Source of the DNA: Companilactobacillus nantensis DSM 16982
GTDB taxonomy: Bacteria > Bacillota > Bacilli > Lactobacillales > Lactobacillaceae
Reading direction: 5' to 3'
NCBI RefSeq assembly: GCF_001435815.1
Contig: NZ_AZFV01000001.1
Span: 157,175-221,174 of the forward strand
DNA: 64,000 nt
Shown: piece after piece, positions 52,669 to 61,688 of the stretch
How positions within the stretch are numbered: position 1 is the first letter of the stretch
How the letters are laid out: every line of letters starts with the position of its first letter
Translations under genes and position numbers: made by a program
Notes under the pieces: model-generated
Databases searched by the model: none
Told to the model about the DNA's origin: nothing
The model's input: the letters and a program-made list of their open reading frames with translations, nothing else

Positions 52669-52760
52669 AACACTTTGTCCTTTCTATTTAATTTAAAGAT
52701 TGAAAATAATTATCTGTATATCGTCCAAAAACTAAAATTTTAATTAATTAGTTAATACAC

Positions 52761-52946
52761 TAGTCGGAGGCCACAAGCAGTAAAATCAGCAGTGGCAGTG
52801 GTGTTAGGTCGAGCTTTTTTCTCGGCCTTACAGCACAGGACGTATTTTGAAATTCGCGGTCTGTGCGAAGTTCAAAATCGAGGCTCAAGACCTCGGCTTG
52901 TGCCGGTCCTCACAGCGATTTCACTGCTTGTGACCGGAGACGACAT
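52761..52946. repeat. structured GC-rich intergenic element, copy B
   Basis: 186 bp from TAGTCG to CGACAT. Outer stem 52772-52787/52917-52932; H1 52798-52813/52821-52836; H2 52845-52857/52865-52877; H3 with alternative pairings CGAGG/CCTCG or GGCTCAAG/CTTGTGCC. The fold is that of copy A, but the stem sequences differ while staying paired. H1 keeps a T:T mismatch and H2 an A:G mismatch at the same places in both copies. It sits inside the maltose operon between malG and the YesL gene, 8 bp from the malG stop. Confidence 0.85.
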
Positions 52947-52954
52947 CTTATTAA

Positions 52955-53767
52955 TTACTTAACAGCACCATCTGTAACACCCTTGATAATCCATTTTTGA
53001 GCAAATAGATAGAAGAGAATTACTGGAATGATTGAAAGTGTGATACCAGCTAAGGCTAAATGCCATTGCTTAGTATATTCACCGAAGAAATTGAACATTT
53101 GTAGTGGAATTGTATATTGCGCTTGTGGCAAGACAAGTGATGGCAATAGATAATCGTTCCAGATAGCAATGATGTTCAAAATAGCAACTGTAACTGTAAT
53201 TGGAGAAAGCATTGGGAAGATAACTTTAGTAAAAATCTGCCAACGACTTGCTCCTTCAATTTCAGCTGATTCATCCATCGCAATAGGAATACTTGCTAAT
53301 GTACCTTGATACAAGAAGACTGACAAACTAGCGTCAAATCCGAGGTACATGATAACCAATCCCCACATGTTTAGAAAATGAACAGCACCGAAGTTAGCTG
53401 TCAAAGGAATCATAACTGATTGGAATGGGATCAACATAGCTGAAATAAAGAGCATCAAGATTCCGCCACTCAATTTACTGTGATTTCTTTGTAAAGCATA
53501 TGCAGCCATTGATGAACAAAGAATGATCAACAAGACACTGCAGACTGTGATAATAAGTGAATTAGTCAATGAACCGATAAAGTTCAATGCCCTGAAGGAA
53601 TTCACGTAGTTATCGCCGGTACTTGGATGTGGGAACGAGAGAACTGAAGCGAAGATCCCTTTTGGTGTTTTAAATGAGTTAGTTAGGATTAGATAGAACG
53701 GGAATAACCAAAGTATTCCGAGTAATAGTCCAATAATTCCTAAACCGACACGACCTTTTTTATCCAT
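52955..53767 (-). CDS. malG: maltodextrin ABC importer permease, MalG type
   Basis: 270 aa, six helices. EAA loop: AMDESAEIEGASRWQIFTKVIFPMLSP; N-terminal LWLFPFYLILTNSFKTP typical of MalG. It overlaps malF by one base (TAATG). Forms the membrane channel with MalF. Confidence 0.9.
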   Translation of the reverse strand: MDKKGRVGLGIIGLLLGILWLFPFYLILTNSFKTPKGIFASVLSFPHPSTGDNYVNSFRALNFIGSLTNSLIITVCSVLLIILCSSMAAYALQRNHSKLSGGILMLFISAMLIPFQSVMIPLTANFGAVHFLNMWGLVIMYLGFDASLSVFLYQGTLASIPIAMDESAEIEGASRWQIFTKVIFPMLSPITVTVAILNIIAIWNDYLLPSLVLPQAQYTIPLQMFNFFGEYTKQWHLALAGITLSIIPVILFYLFAQKWIIKGVTDGAVK

Positions 53768-54627
53768 TAGAGATCCTCCTCTCTCTTACGGTTGTATGCT
53801 ACTTGCAATAGTGAAATAGCAGCAACGATGATAAAGAAGATAATAGCTTTAGCTTCTGATAATGCGAAGTTACCAGAGTTATAAGCGGTATTAACAATAT
53901 CCATAGCCAACATTTGGGTTGAGTTATATGGTCCACCATTTGTCAATGACAAGTTTTGATCATAAATCTTGAACCCATTTGATAGAGTCAAGAACATGCA
54001 GACTGTGAATGCTGGAGCAATCATTGGGAACGTAATCTTAGTGAAACGTTGCCAAGCTGAAGCTCCATCAATCTTTGCAGCTTCAATGATTTCATTAGGA
54101 ATGTTTTGTAAGTATGCAATGTAAATGATCATGATATAACCACTCATTTGCCATACTGTAACAATAACCAATCCCCAGAAACCAGTTGTTTCATTAGTCA
54201 ACCAGTTTTGAAGCCAATCCATGTGCAAGGCGTTACCTAAAGCTTGGAAGCCTTGTGTGAAGATAAATTGCCAAATGAAACCTAGAATTAAACCACCGAT
54301 CATATTTGGCATGAAGAATACGGTACGTAAGAAATTGTTTCCCTTGAATTTTTGTGTAACTAATAATGCTAGTCCCAAGCCTATTACGTTCAGCATGATA
54401 ACAGTGACAATTACAAACCCCACTGTAAACCAAAAGGCGTTAATAAACGCCTTATCTTGGAATAATGTTATGTAATTTTGAAATCCTACCACTTTAGTAA
54501 ATGTTAAACCGTCCCAGTTTGTGAATGAATAGAACAAACCTTCAAGAACAGGAATGAACACTACCAAAGCTAACGCAACGAGGGTTGGTGTTAAAAATAA
54601 CCAGAATGAAAGACTTTTGTTTTTCAT
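53767..54627 (-). CDS. malF: maltodextrin ABC importer permease, MalF type
   Basis: 286 aa, six helices; EAA loop EIIEAAKIDGASAWQRFTKITFPMI. Short MalF without the large periplasmic loop, as in Gram-positive bacteria. ATG 54627 is preferred since GAGGG lies 8 nt upstream; ATG 54633 is too close. 24 nt after malE. Confidence 0.9.
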   Translation of the reverse strand: MKNKSLSFWLFLTPTLVALALVVFIPVLEGLFYSFTNWDGLTFTKVVGFQNYITLFQDKAFINAFWFTVGFVIVTVIMLNVIGLGLALLVTQKFKGNNFLRTVFFMPNMIGGLILGFIWQFIFTQGFQALGNALHMDWLQNWLTNETTGFWGLVIVTVWQMSGYIMIIYIAYLQNIPNEIIEAAKIDGASAWQRFTKITFPMIAPAFTVCMFLTLSNGFKIYDQNLSLTNGGPYNSTQMLAMDIVNTAYNSGNFALSEAKAIIFFIIVAAISLLQVAYNRKREEDL

Positions 54628-54651
54628 ATTCATTGCCCTCTTTTGTTACTT

Positions 54652-55965
54652 TTAGTTATTGGCTGATTTTTGTTGTTTAGCCCAACCATCAGTCATATTT
54701 TGTACTGTCTTATCCCAGCTTTGTTTGCCTGATAAGTACTTTTGTAGATTTGGTTGTGCAACGTCTGGATCCCATGAAGTACCAGTGTATCCTGGGAATG
54801 CCCAGCCAGTTGTCTTGTGTTCTTGTGAGTACTTGAATACTACTGATGTCAATGGATCTTTCATCTTGTAGTTGTCGTAACCCTTGTATGCAGGAACGAA
54901 GTGCAATGTATCTACAACATCCTTCTTACCAGCTTTTGATGTGTACAACCAGTCTAAGAAGTTCTTAGCAGCTTTTTGTTCTGCTTGTGATTTTTGACTA
55001 TTAACAGCCCAGTATAGTGATGTACCAACTGGTAGTTTGCCTTCTTCACCAGGTACAGGAATAGGAATCATACCAATTTCGTTCTTAGCGAAGTTCTTGT
55101 CAATACCTTCAACTGTTGGGTAAATCCAGTCACCTTGTTGAATCATAGCTGCTTTACCTTGTGAGAAGTATTGGTTAACTTGTGCTGAGTAATCCATTTG
55201 CATTACAGGCTTGATTGAGTAATCTTTTTGAAGATCAAGCATTGTCTTCATATCAGCATTCTTTGAAAATGCCATTTTCTTTGACTTGTAAAGCTTTTGA
55301 GCATTACCGTTGTAATCTTGTGCTACGTAAAGGTTTAGCAAGTGATCAGACATGATCCATGCTTCTTTACCAGGAAGTGCAAAGACACCCTTGATGCCTA
55401 ATTGATCCTTTTGAGCATCCAATTGTTTAACAGCAGCTTGTAACTTATCAACTGTTGTTAGGCTTTCTGGATCGATTCCAGCCTTTTCAAAGACTTGCTT
55501 GTTGTAAACAAATCCGTAACCTTCAACGTTGAATGGTAATCCAACAGCCTTACCTTGGTCGTTCTTAACAGCATCCAATGTTCCTGGTTGTGCTGCCTTT
55601 GCGGCCTTTGTATCTGATAAGTCAGCCTCGTGAGCCTTAAATTGTTTAACATCAGCTGGACCAGCCAAACTGAAGATTGTTGGTGCATTACCAGATGAAA
55701 TTCTAGTCTTCAAAACTGGATCATATTGAGTACCACCACCGATTGATGTAACTTCAATCTTCACATTTGGATGGCTCTTTTCATACTCTTTCGCAATTTG
55801 CTTAAATTGCTTATTATTTTCAACCTTTCCTTGAAGAATTGTGATCTTAACATCCTTACCTGAGGATGAGCTGTTACTGCAGGCTGCCAACATAAATGCT
55901 GCACCGGCTGCCAAAGCAATAACTCCCACGCGTTTACCTAAACGCTTCCAGAAGTTCTTCTTCAT
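54652..55965 (-). CDS. malE: maltose/maltodextrin-binding lipoprotein
   Basis: 437 aa from ATG 55965. Lipobox LAAC with lipidated Cys29 (AAFMLAACSNSS), then a family 1 solute-binding protein fold: VKITILQGKVE, LPFNVEGYGFVYNK and QQGDWIYP. Binds malto-oligosaccharides outside the membrane and hands them to MalFG. GGGGG lies 8 nt upstream of the start; the TTG at 55971 is not used. Two cre-like boxes and a MalR-like operator precede it. Confidence 0.9.
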   Translation of the reverse strand: MKKNFWKRLGKRVGVIALAAGAAFMLAACSNSSSSGKDVKITILQGKVENNKQFKQIAKEYEKSHPNVKIEVTSIGGGTQYDPVLKTRISSGNAPTIFSLAGPADVKQFKAHEADLSDTKAAKAAQPGTLDAVKNDQGKAVGLPFNVEGYGFVYNKQVFEKAGIDPESLTTVDKLQAAVKQLDAQKDQLGIKGVFALPGKEAWIMSDHLLNLYVAQDYNGNAQKLYKSKKMAFSKNADMKTMLDLQKDYSIKPVMQMDYSAQVNQYFSQGKAAMIQQGDWIYPTVEGIDKNFAKNEIGMIPIPVPGEEGKLPVGTSLYWAVNSQKSQAEQKAAKNFLDWLYTSKAGKKDVVDTLHFVPAYKGYDNYKMKDPLTSVVFKYSQEHKTTGWAFPGYTGTSWDPDVAQPNLQKYLSGKQSWDKTVQNMTDGWAKQQKSANN

Positions 55966-56010
55966 TACCAAAGCCCCCTATAAAAATAATATTTCTTTAT
56001 TACAATTTCC

Positions 56011-56065
56011 ATTATGTTGCGAAACCGCTGTCATTGCAACCGCTTTCGAGATGTTACCGATAACA
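56011..56065 (-). promoter_or_regulatory. malE promoter with cre-like boxes and MalR-like operator
   Basis: Minus-strand -35 TTGCAA (56039-56034), 17-nt spacer, -10 CATAAT (56016-56011). Cre-like boxes: TCGAAAGCGGTTGCA (56049-56035, one mismatch to consensus) and 56019-56033 (13 of 15 fits). TGTTATCGGTAACA (56065-56052) is a palindrome upstream, almost repeated at 59199-59211. MalR and CcpA control follows by inference. Confidence 0.7.
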
Positions 56066-56097
56066 GCTTTGTAACCAGTTAAACTCTTTCCACGAAA

Positions 56098-56131
56098 AAA
56101 GCGGCCAATTCACAAACGAATTAGTCGCTTT
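56098..56131 (-). terminator. terminator after the GH13 gene
   Basis: AAAGCGGCCAATTC...GAATTAGTCGCTTT hairpin with T-run on the minus strand. It separates the malR-glucosidase-amylase unit from the malE operon. Confidence 0.85.
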
Positions 56132-56149
56132 ATATTTCATCAAAAACCT

Positions 56150-57445
56150 TTATTCATTAGTCTTCCCTTGAATAACAATTGGATCATAATCAAGCTCAAT
56201 CAAGCCATCTTTCACATGGATCAAGGAATTATTTAACATATTGGTATAACTATCACTTGGCAAGGCAACAGGCACCTCACTGGACATTCCCTTCAAGGTG
56301 AATAGACCAATTCTGATAATATCACCGAGACGATATGTTACTTCAACGGTGTCATTTTCCAAAGCTGTTACCTTATATGAACCTGAAACTTGGATATCAC
56401 TTTGACTCAAATCATGCATTTTGGCAATCAATGAACTCAAATTCATCTTTGCATCTTTCCAATCAAGCTTATCTGAATCAAACAAGCTTGGTGTGTGCTT
56501 AAACCCGTATTCTTGTCCCGCATAAATTAAGGTTGCACCCTTTTGAAATTCAGAAAAAGCGGTCCAATTATACATATCATTCTCATTAATAAACATACTG
56601 TGAGCTCTTGGTTGATCGTGATTCTCAAGTCCACGCATCTTAATATAGTTCTTTGGATAAATAACACTTTGCGTATTCAGTGCATCAACGTACTTCTTCA
56701 AAGGAGTATCTCCTTCAACATAAGAACGCCATGTTTGGTCAATATCATAATCATAAGTCATGTCAAAAGCGCTATATAACTCAGCATCGGATGAAACGTG
56801 GAAACCCTTAGCTCCCAAGTCTTGAATATAGTCTTTACTTGTTGATTCAGCTAACCAAACACACTTAGGGTTAACTTTGGCAACTTCTTTACGAGCTTCT
56901 TTCCAAAACTCAATTGGAACTTGCGGTGCCACATCACATCTAAAACCATCAACGAGTTTAGCGTAACGTTTTAGTGTTTCAATTTGATAGTTCCACAAAG
57001 CCTTGTGTGAATAGTCCAATTCGGCTACATCTGTCCAATCCTCATTCTTGTTATAAAGATTGCCTGCTTTATCGTGCAAGAACCACTCTGGATGAACTTG
57101 TAACAAAACTGAATCACGAGAAGTGTGGTTGTAGACAATATCAAGCATTACTTTCATACCATGGTCATGAATCGCTTTAATTATTTTTAGAAAATCTTGC
57201 CAGCTACCCAATTTAGGATCGATTGCTCGATAATCTTTCACCGAATATGGTGAGCCTAGTTTACCCTTACGATCTTTTTTACCAATTGGATAAATAGGCA
57301 TCAACCAAATATAGTCGGTACCGAGGTTTTTAATACGTTGTAAATCAGGTTCTAGCGCCATCAAAGTACCCTTTTTGGTATGGTTTCTTACAAAAATGGA
57401 ATAAATTTGAACTTTTCTCAATTTAATATCTGTCTGACTTGCCAT
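56150..57445 (-). CDS. intracellular GH13 alpha-amylase/maltogenic-type glycosidase
   Basis: 431 aa without signal peptide. GH13 motifs: DIVYNHTS, GFRCDVA (nucleophile Asp), WLAESTS (acid Glu), LENHDQPR. Acts in the cytoplasm on maltodextrins, trimming them to maltose. Second gene behind the alpha-glucosidase gene (12 nt gap). Exact linkage and product not decided by sequence. Confidence 0.83.
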   Translation of the reverse strand: MASQTDIKLRKVQIYSIFVRNHTKKGTLMALEPDLQRIKNLGTDYIWLMPIYPIGKKDRKGKLGSPYSVKDYRAIDPKLGSWQDFLKIIKAIHDHGMKVMLDIVYNHTSRDSVLLQVHPEWFLHDKAGNLYNKNEDWTDVAELDYSHKALWNYQIETLKRYAKLVDGFRCDVAPQVPIEFWKEARKEVAKVNPKCVWLAESTSKDYIQDLGAKGFHVSSDAELYSAFDMTYDYDIDQTWRSYVEGDTPLKKYVDALNTQSVIYPKNYIKMRGLENHDQPRAHSMFINENDMYNWTAFSEFQKGATLIYAGQEYGFKHTPSLFDSDKLDWKDAKMNLSSLIAKMHDLSQSDIQVSGSYKVTALENDTVEVTYRLGDIIRIGLFTLKGMSSEVPVALPSDSYTNMLNNSLIHVKDGLIELDYDPIVIQGKTNE

Positions 57446-57457
57446 TATTACACCCCT

Positions 57458-59119
57458 CTATTTTTTTGATTCTAAAGCACAACATCCCCAAGGACCTAAC
57501 TCAATGGTACCACTGGTTTTCTTAACTGTTGCGTTTGTTAGTACACTCTTCCACGCTGCTTTTGGTAGGGTAAATGTCTTCTTTTGATCGGAAAAGTTAG
57601 CAATAACAAGTCCACTCGACTTCTCAGTCTGTCTGATATACGCGTAAATTTTCGGATCAGTAATTAACAATTGATAATTACCGCTAGTAAAACATTCATG
57701 CTTTTTAACACGTAAAAGTGCTTGATAAAACGTCATAATACTTTCTGAATCTTTGATTTCTTGATCAACATTATTTGTGTCCGTCTGAGCCCAATTCCAT
57801 GGTTGGTGCGTTGAAAAGCCGTGATATTCTGAGGTATCCCATTGCATTGGTCCTCGGGCCGTCATTTCGTCTTGATTATTCAACAACTTCAAAATTGTTG
57901 CATCATCATATGACTTCTGACGTAAATTCTTGATCAAGTCTAATGCTCTTTGGTCATCAAAATCAGTAATCTGCTGGTACTTTAGGCCATGCATTCCAAT
58001 TTCTTCACCATAATAAATTACTGGAATTCCTCGCTGTAAAAACAACATCATTGCTAATAATTTTGTTACTTTATCATCAGCAACTGGTAGATTCAGGCGA
58101 TCTAGCACTCGACTAATATCATGATTTCCCCACGTTAATGTTGGTAAACTGACCTGATCGAGCACACTTTCCCAAGTTACATAGGTCTGTTTCAATGCTG
58201 GTAATGACAATTGGCGATTTTGGAAAAACTTAGGAATATCTTGATTACTTTCATCATAAACTTCACCGTAATTATCAGAATTGACAACAACATCACAGAC
58301 ATGACCATCAGGACGTGTATATTCAGCCGCATCACGAGCTTTAGCTGATGAAGCCTCACCGAATAAGAAAGCATCTGGATTATAGTCTTTGATTTCCTTG
58401 ACGAAACCGGCCATATAATTTTTCACAGCGGGCAACTTAGCATAAAAAGTATCATCAATTGGAAATTTTCCATCAGTCAAAAGTGAGTTTTGCTCCAAGT
58501 TAGCTTTAGCAATATGGATAAAGGCATCTAACCTGAACCCATCGACACCTTTTTCCAGCCAAAACTTAGCGATATCAGCAACTGACTTTTGTACTTCGGG
58601 ATTTTTCCAATTCAAATCTGGCATGCGTTTGTCAAAGAGATGGAAATAATACTCACCTGCATCGGTTGGGTTTTTCTCCCAAACACTGCCACCGAAAAAT
58701 GAACCCCAATTATTTGGTTCATGACCAGCAACTGCATCATGCCAAATATAATAATCCTTAAAAATGCTATTTGCATTGTTAACCGCATCTTTAAACCAAG
58801 GATGTTGATCTGAAGTGTGGTTAATCGGTAGATCCAAAATAATATGTAAACCTAGTTGATGAGCTTTTGTTATCATTTCTGAAAAGTCATCAGTATCCCC
58901 TAAACTTGGATCGATTGCAAAATAATTTGAAACGTCATACCCATTATCGACTTGCGGCGATACGAAGATTGGATTCAACCAAATCGTGTTAAAACCCATA
59001 TCTTTAATATAATCTAAGCGCTTTGTTACTCCCTTTAAGTCACCGATGCCATCATTATTAGTATCTTGAAAACTCTTAGGGTAAATTTGGTAAATAATTG
59101 CCTTATCATACCAACTCAC
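57458..59119 (-). CDS. malL: GH13 alpha-glucosidase (oligo-1,6-glucosidase type)
   Basis: 553 aa, cytoplasmic. N-terminus AIIYQIYPKSFQDTNNDGIGDLKGV, then DLPINHTS, GFRLDAFIH (nucleophile Asp), FLFGEASS (acid Glu) and TWGNHDIS, all of the GH13_31/oligo-1,6-glucosidase group. GTG 59119 is the start with AGGGGG 9 nt upstream. Follows malR and precedes the GH13 amylase. Confidence 0.86.
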   Translation of the reverse strand: MSWYDKAIIYQIYPKSFQDTNNDGIGDLKGVTKRLDYIKDMGFNTIWLNPIFVSPQVDNGYDVSNYFAIDPSLGDTDDFSEMITKAHQLGLHIILDLPINHTSDQHPWFKDAVNNANSIFKDYYIWHDAVAGHEPNNWGSFFGGSVWEKNPTDAGEYYFHLFDKRMPDLNWKNPEVQKSVADIAKFWLEKGVDGFRLDAFIHIAKANLEQNSLLTDGKFPIDDTFYAKLPAVKNYMAGFVKEIKDYNPDAFLFGEASSAKARDAAEYTRPDGHVCDVVVNSDNYGEVYDESNQDIPKFFQNRQLSLPALKQTYVTWESVLDQVSLPTLTWGNHDISRVLDRLNLPVADDKVTKLLAMMLFLQRGIPVIYYGEEIGMHGLKYQQITDFDDQRALDLIKNLRQKSYDDATILKLLNNQDEMTARGPMQWDTSEYHGFSTHQPWNWAQTDTNNVDQEIKDSESIMTFYQALLRVKKHECFTSGNYQLLITDPKIYAYIRQTEKSSGLVIANFSDQKKTFTLPKAAWKSVLTNATVKKTSGTIELGPWGCCALESKK

Positions 59120-59136
59120 AATAAGCTGCCCCCTTC

Positions 59137-59152
59137 GTGTAAACCCTTACAC
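59137..59152 (-). promoter_or_regulatory. inverted repeat before malL
   Basis: GTGTAAACCCTTACAC, arms GTGTAA/TTACAC. Near cre consensus (13 of 15), 17 bp from the start codon; a roadblock operator is plausible. Confidence 0.5.
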
Positions 59153-59169
59153 ACCAGTATAAAAAAGTA

Positions 59170-59189
59170 AGCCTCACCTAAGCAAGGCT
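59170..59189 (-). terminator. weak hairpin behind malR
   Basis: AGCCT...AGGCT with T-run on the minus strand after TTAC. May be a partial terminator so that malL is mostly expressed from its own promoter (TATACT at 59160-59155). Confidence 0.45.
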
Positions 59190-59198
59190 ATCCTCAAT

Positions 59199-59211
59199 AT
59201 TATCGGTAACA
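59199..59211. promoter_or_regulatory. MalR-like operator
   Basis: ATTATCGGTAACA matches 12 bases of the TGTTATCGGTAACA palindrome upstream of malE. It lies between the malR stop and the malL start, consistent with MalR repressing malL. Confidence 0.6.
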
Positions 59212-59213
59212 AA

Positions 59214-60161
59214 TTATTCGCGTAATGTCCCACCCAAACTAATTTTAGGTTCAAAGACTAATGCGCCCTGTTTTGCATTCGTATCGATTTTATCTAAGAG
59301 ATTTTCGCCACAGGCACTGCCCATTTCGATAATCGACTGTTTAATAGTAGTAATTTTCGGAGATGCTACTTGATTCAAAAAGACACCATCGAATCCAGTC
59401 ACCCCAAAATCATCCGGAATCTTACCACCACAACGAGTAATTCCTCGTTCAATACCAATTGCCAAACGATCGGATGCACAGATGAAGGCAGTATTCTTGG
59501 TAATATCATCCCAATTATCACGAACAAATTCCTCTGCCAAATGACTGTGATTCCCGAATCGATGTAACTCTGGCATCATTCGTTTCTCTTGAACTTGTTG
59601 CAAATAACCAGCTTCACGAGAATATTCAAATGATTCCTTTGAATCAATTCCTACATAAATCAGGCGCTCATAACCCTTCTCTAAGGCTAACTGCGCTAAC
59701 AAATAAGTCCCAGCTTTATTATTGGTATCAACATAATCGAAACCATAGCGGTTTTCACCAAAAATGACAACCGGTTTCTTCAAATTATTGATCCAATCAA
59801 CATCCTGTTCACGCATACCAGTAATGATATAACCATCGCAATTACCAATATCAAAATTTTTCCGCGTTACTAGCTGCAGAGAATATTGATGCAAGTCTAA
59901 TGTTTTTGCGATACCAATCATTAAGTTCATATAATAAGGTTCCGTTGTATCAATGTCTTCTAAAATACAAAGTTTGATAATTCGAGTACTCTTATTAACT
60001 AATGCCTTGGCGATCATATTGGGATGGTAGTCCAATTCACGCATGGCTTGATAGACTAATTGCTTTAACTCGTCAGTGACCTTATCCGGATGATTGATCA
60101 CTCGTGAAACAGTCATCTTTGAAACGTTGGCCTTTTTTGCCACATCAACTAAAGTCGTCAT
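59214..60161 (-). CDS. malR: LacI-family maltose operon regulator
   Basis: 315 aa from ATG 60161. MTTLVDVAKKANVSKMTVSRVINHPDKVT is the LacI helix-turn-helix with hinge helix; the rest is a sugar-sensing periplasmic-binding fold (ITGMREQDVDWI, GFDGVFLNQV). GGGGAAAGC precedes the start; the longer frame to 60182 has none. Located at the promoter-distal edge of the regulon and transcribed with malL. Maltose as effector is inferred from context. Confidence 0.86.
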   Translation of the reverse strand: MTTLVDVAKKANVSKMTVSRVINHPDKVTDELKQLVYQAMRELDYHPNMIAKALVNKSTRIIKLCILEDIDTTEPYYMNLMIGIAKTLDLHQYSLQLVTRKNFDIGNCDGYIITGMREQDVDWINNLKKPVVIFGENRYGFDYVDTNNKAGTYLLAQLALEKGYERLIYVGIDSKESFEYSREAGYLQQVQEKRMMPELHRFGNHSHLAEEFVRDNWDDITKNTAFICASDRLAIGIERGITRCGGKIPDDFGVTGFDGVFLNQVASPKITTIKQSIIEMGSACGENLLDKIDTNAKQGALVFEPKISLGGTLRE

Positions 60162-60329
60162 GCTTTCCCCTCCATATATCACAAATTAATTATACCAATT
60201 TAATGCGTTTTCAAACTGTTTTTTATAAATTTGTTGATACTTTTAGACAAAATGACTATCTTTATAAATTGATTATTTGTTTAGACAGGAAGAATATATA
60301 AATGTAAATATATTTAAGGGATGATAAAA

Positions 60330-61619
60330 ATGATTATTTATTTGACCGCCCTCACCGTCTTTTTGACTCAGTGCTTTATCATGCTTTTCGTGTATTTCAA
60401 TCAACGTAAGCCCTACAAGAAAGCGTTATTGGATGCACACCACTCGAAAACGTCTGTTGATCAATTCTTTTATTTCATCTTGATACCTTGTTTAAATGAA
60501 GAAAAAGTAATTCAGGCCACTTTACGAGATGCACTCCGACTTCCTGGACAAAAGCAAATCATCGTAATTGATGATGATTCAATTGATGACACCTTGATTC
60601 GGGTTAAAGAGACACCCGGACCAATTATGACTGTCGAACGAAAACTTCCGAATGCTCGTACTGGCAAGGGTGATTCACTCAATTACGCAATGCCAACGAT
60701 TCAAAAATACATTCGTGATAACCACCTTAATCCTCACAACTGCATTGTTGGCGTTATTGATGCTGACGGTGTTTTGAGCAACAACAGTATTTATAAGCTC
60801 AATGATGCCTTCATTAACGAAAAAACTGATGCTGTTCAACTTCGTGTCAAAATGAAGGCTCCTAAAAAAGTTTTACAAACCTTTCAAGATATCGAGTTTT
60901 TTACAATCAATCATTTGACACAATTATTTAGATCTAACTTAAATGCCGTTGCTCTTTGTGGTAATGGTCAATTCTTCAGATACTCCAGTATTACTAAGAA
61001 ATTAGGTACTGCCCCTTGGGGAAATGCTTTGTTGGAAGATTACGAACTGACATTGCGGATGGAATTGCATGGATTACATATTCGATATATTGGGGATGCT
61101 TACGTCGATCAAGAGGCTCTGCGCAGCGTCAAAAAGTTAGTCGTTCAACGAGCTCGTTGGTCACAAGGTGGTTTTAATTGTTGGAAATACTTGCGGAGAA
61201 TCATTACTTCTAAGAAAATGACCACAATTCAAAAATTCGACACTTACTTTTTCTTTTTCCAACCAGTGCTAAATCTCTTAGCTGATTTTAGTATTATTTA
61301 TTTGACAGCACACTTTATTTTGAGCCATATTAATAATCCTGAATTTCTTTTCGTGGCTATCTTTGCTTTAGCGGTAGTTGGCTTACTTTTTGGAACTGTC
61401 TTTACCATTATTTATCTGCAAGAATTACGACTAAATGACCACGCCAAACTGGTTATCAATCGTGAAGATGTCCTTAATATTAAATTTCATCTCCACCGTA
61501 TTTTCTTCGCAATTGGTTTAATTTCTTACATATATGTGGTTTTGTTCTTTAGCCTCATTATTTCAATTTACCATGAGATGATTGGTCAAAATACTTGGGC
61601 TAAGACTAAACGAATTTAA
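60330..61619 (+). CDS. membrane glycosyltransferase family 2, BcsA/cellulose synthase-like
   Basis: 429 aa. N-terminal helix, GT-A domain with DDDSIDDT, DADGVLSNN, EDYELTLRME and QRARWSQGG (QxxRW), then three to four C-terminal helices. These features define processive beta-glycosyltransferases making exopolysaccharide or cell-wall polymers. Start at ATG 60330 with AAGGG 9 nt upstream; the ATG at 60321 directly abuts it. Polymer unknown. Divergent from malR. Confidence 0.84.
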   Translation: MIIYLTALTVFLTQCFIMLFVYFNQRKPYKKALLDAHHSKTSVDQFFYFILIPCLNEEKVIQATLRDALRLPGQKQIIVIDDDSIDDTLIRVKETPGPIMTVERKLPNARTGKGDSLNYAMPTIQKYIRDNHLNPHNCIVGVIDADGVLSNNSIYKLNDAFINEKTDAVQLRVKMKAPKKVLQTFQDIEFFTINHLTQLFRSNLNAVALCGNGQFFRYSSITKKLGTAPWGNALLEDYELTLRMELHGLHIRYIGDAYVDQEALRSVKKLVVQRARWSQGGFNCWKYLRRIITSKKMTTIQKFDTYFFFFQPVLNLLADFSIIYLTAHFILSHINNPEFLFVAIFALAVVGLLFGTVFTIIYLQELRLNDHAKLVINREDVLNIKFHLHRIFFAIGLISYIYVVLFFSLIISIYHEMIGQNTWAKTKRI

Positions 61620-61635
61620 TTTATTAGTGTATGAC

Positions 61636-61673
61636 AAAAAACTTCTGAGTCTATATAAACTCAGAAGTTTTTT
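61636..61673. terminator. bidirectional terminator
   Basis: AAAAAACTTCTGAGT...ACTCAGAAGTTTTTT, perfect 15-bp stem, between convergent genes. Confidence 0.88.
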
Positions 61674-61688
61674 ATTATCACATTCATT

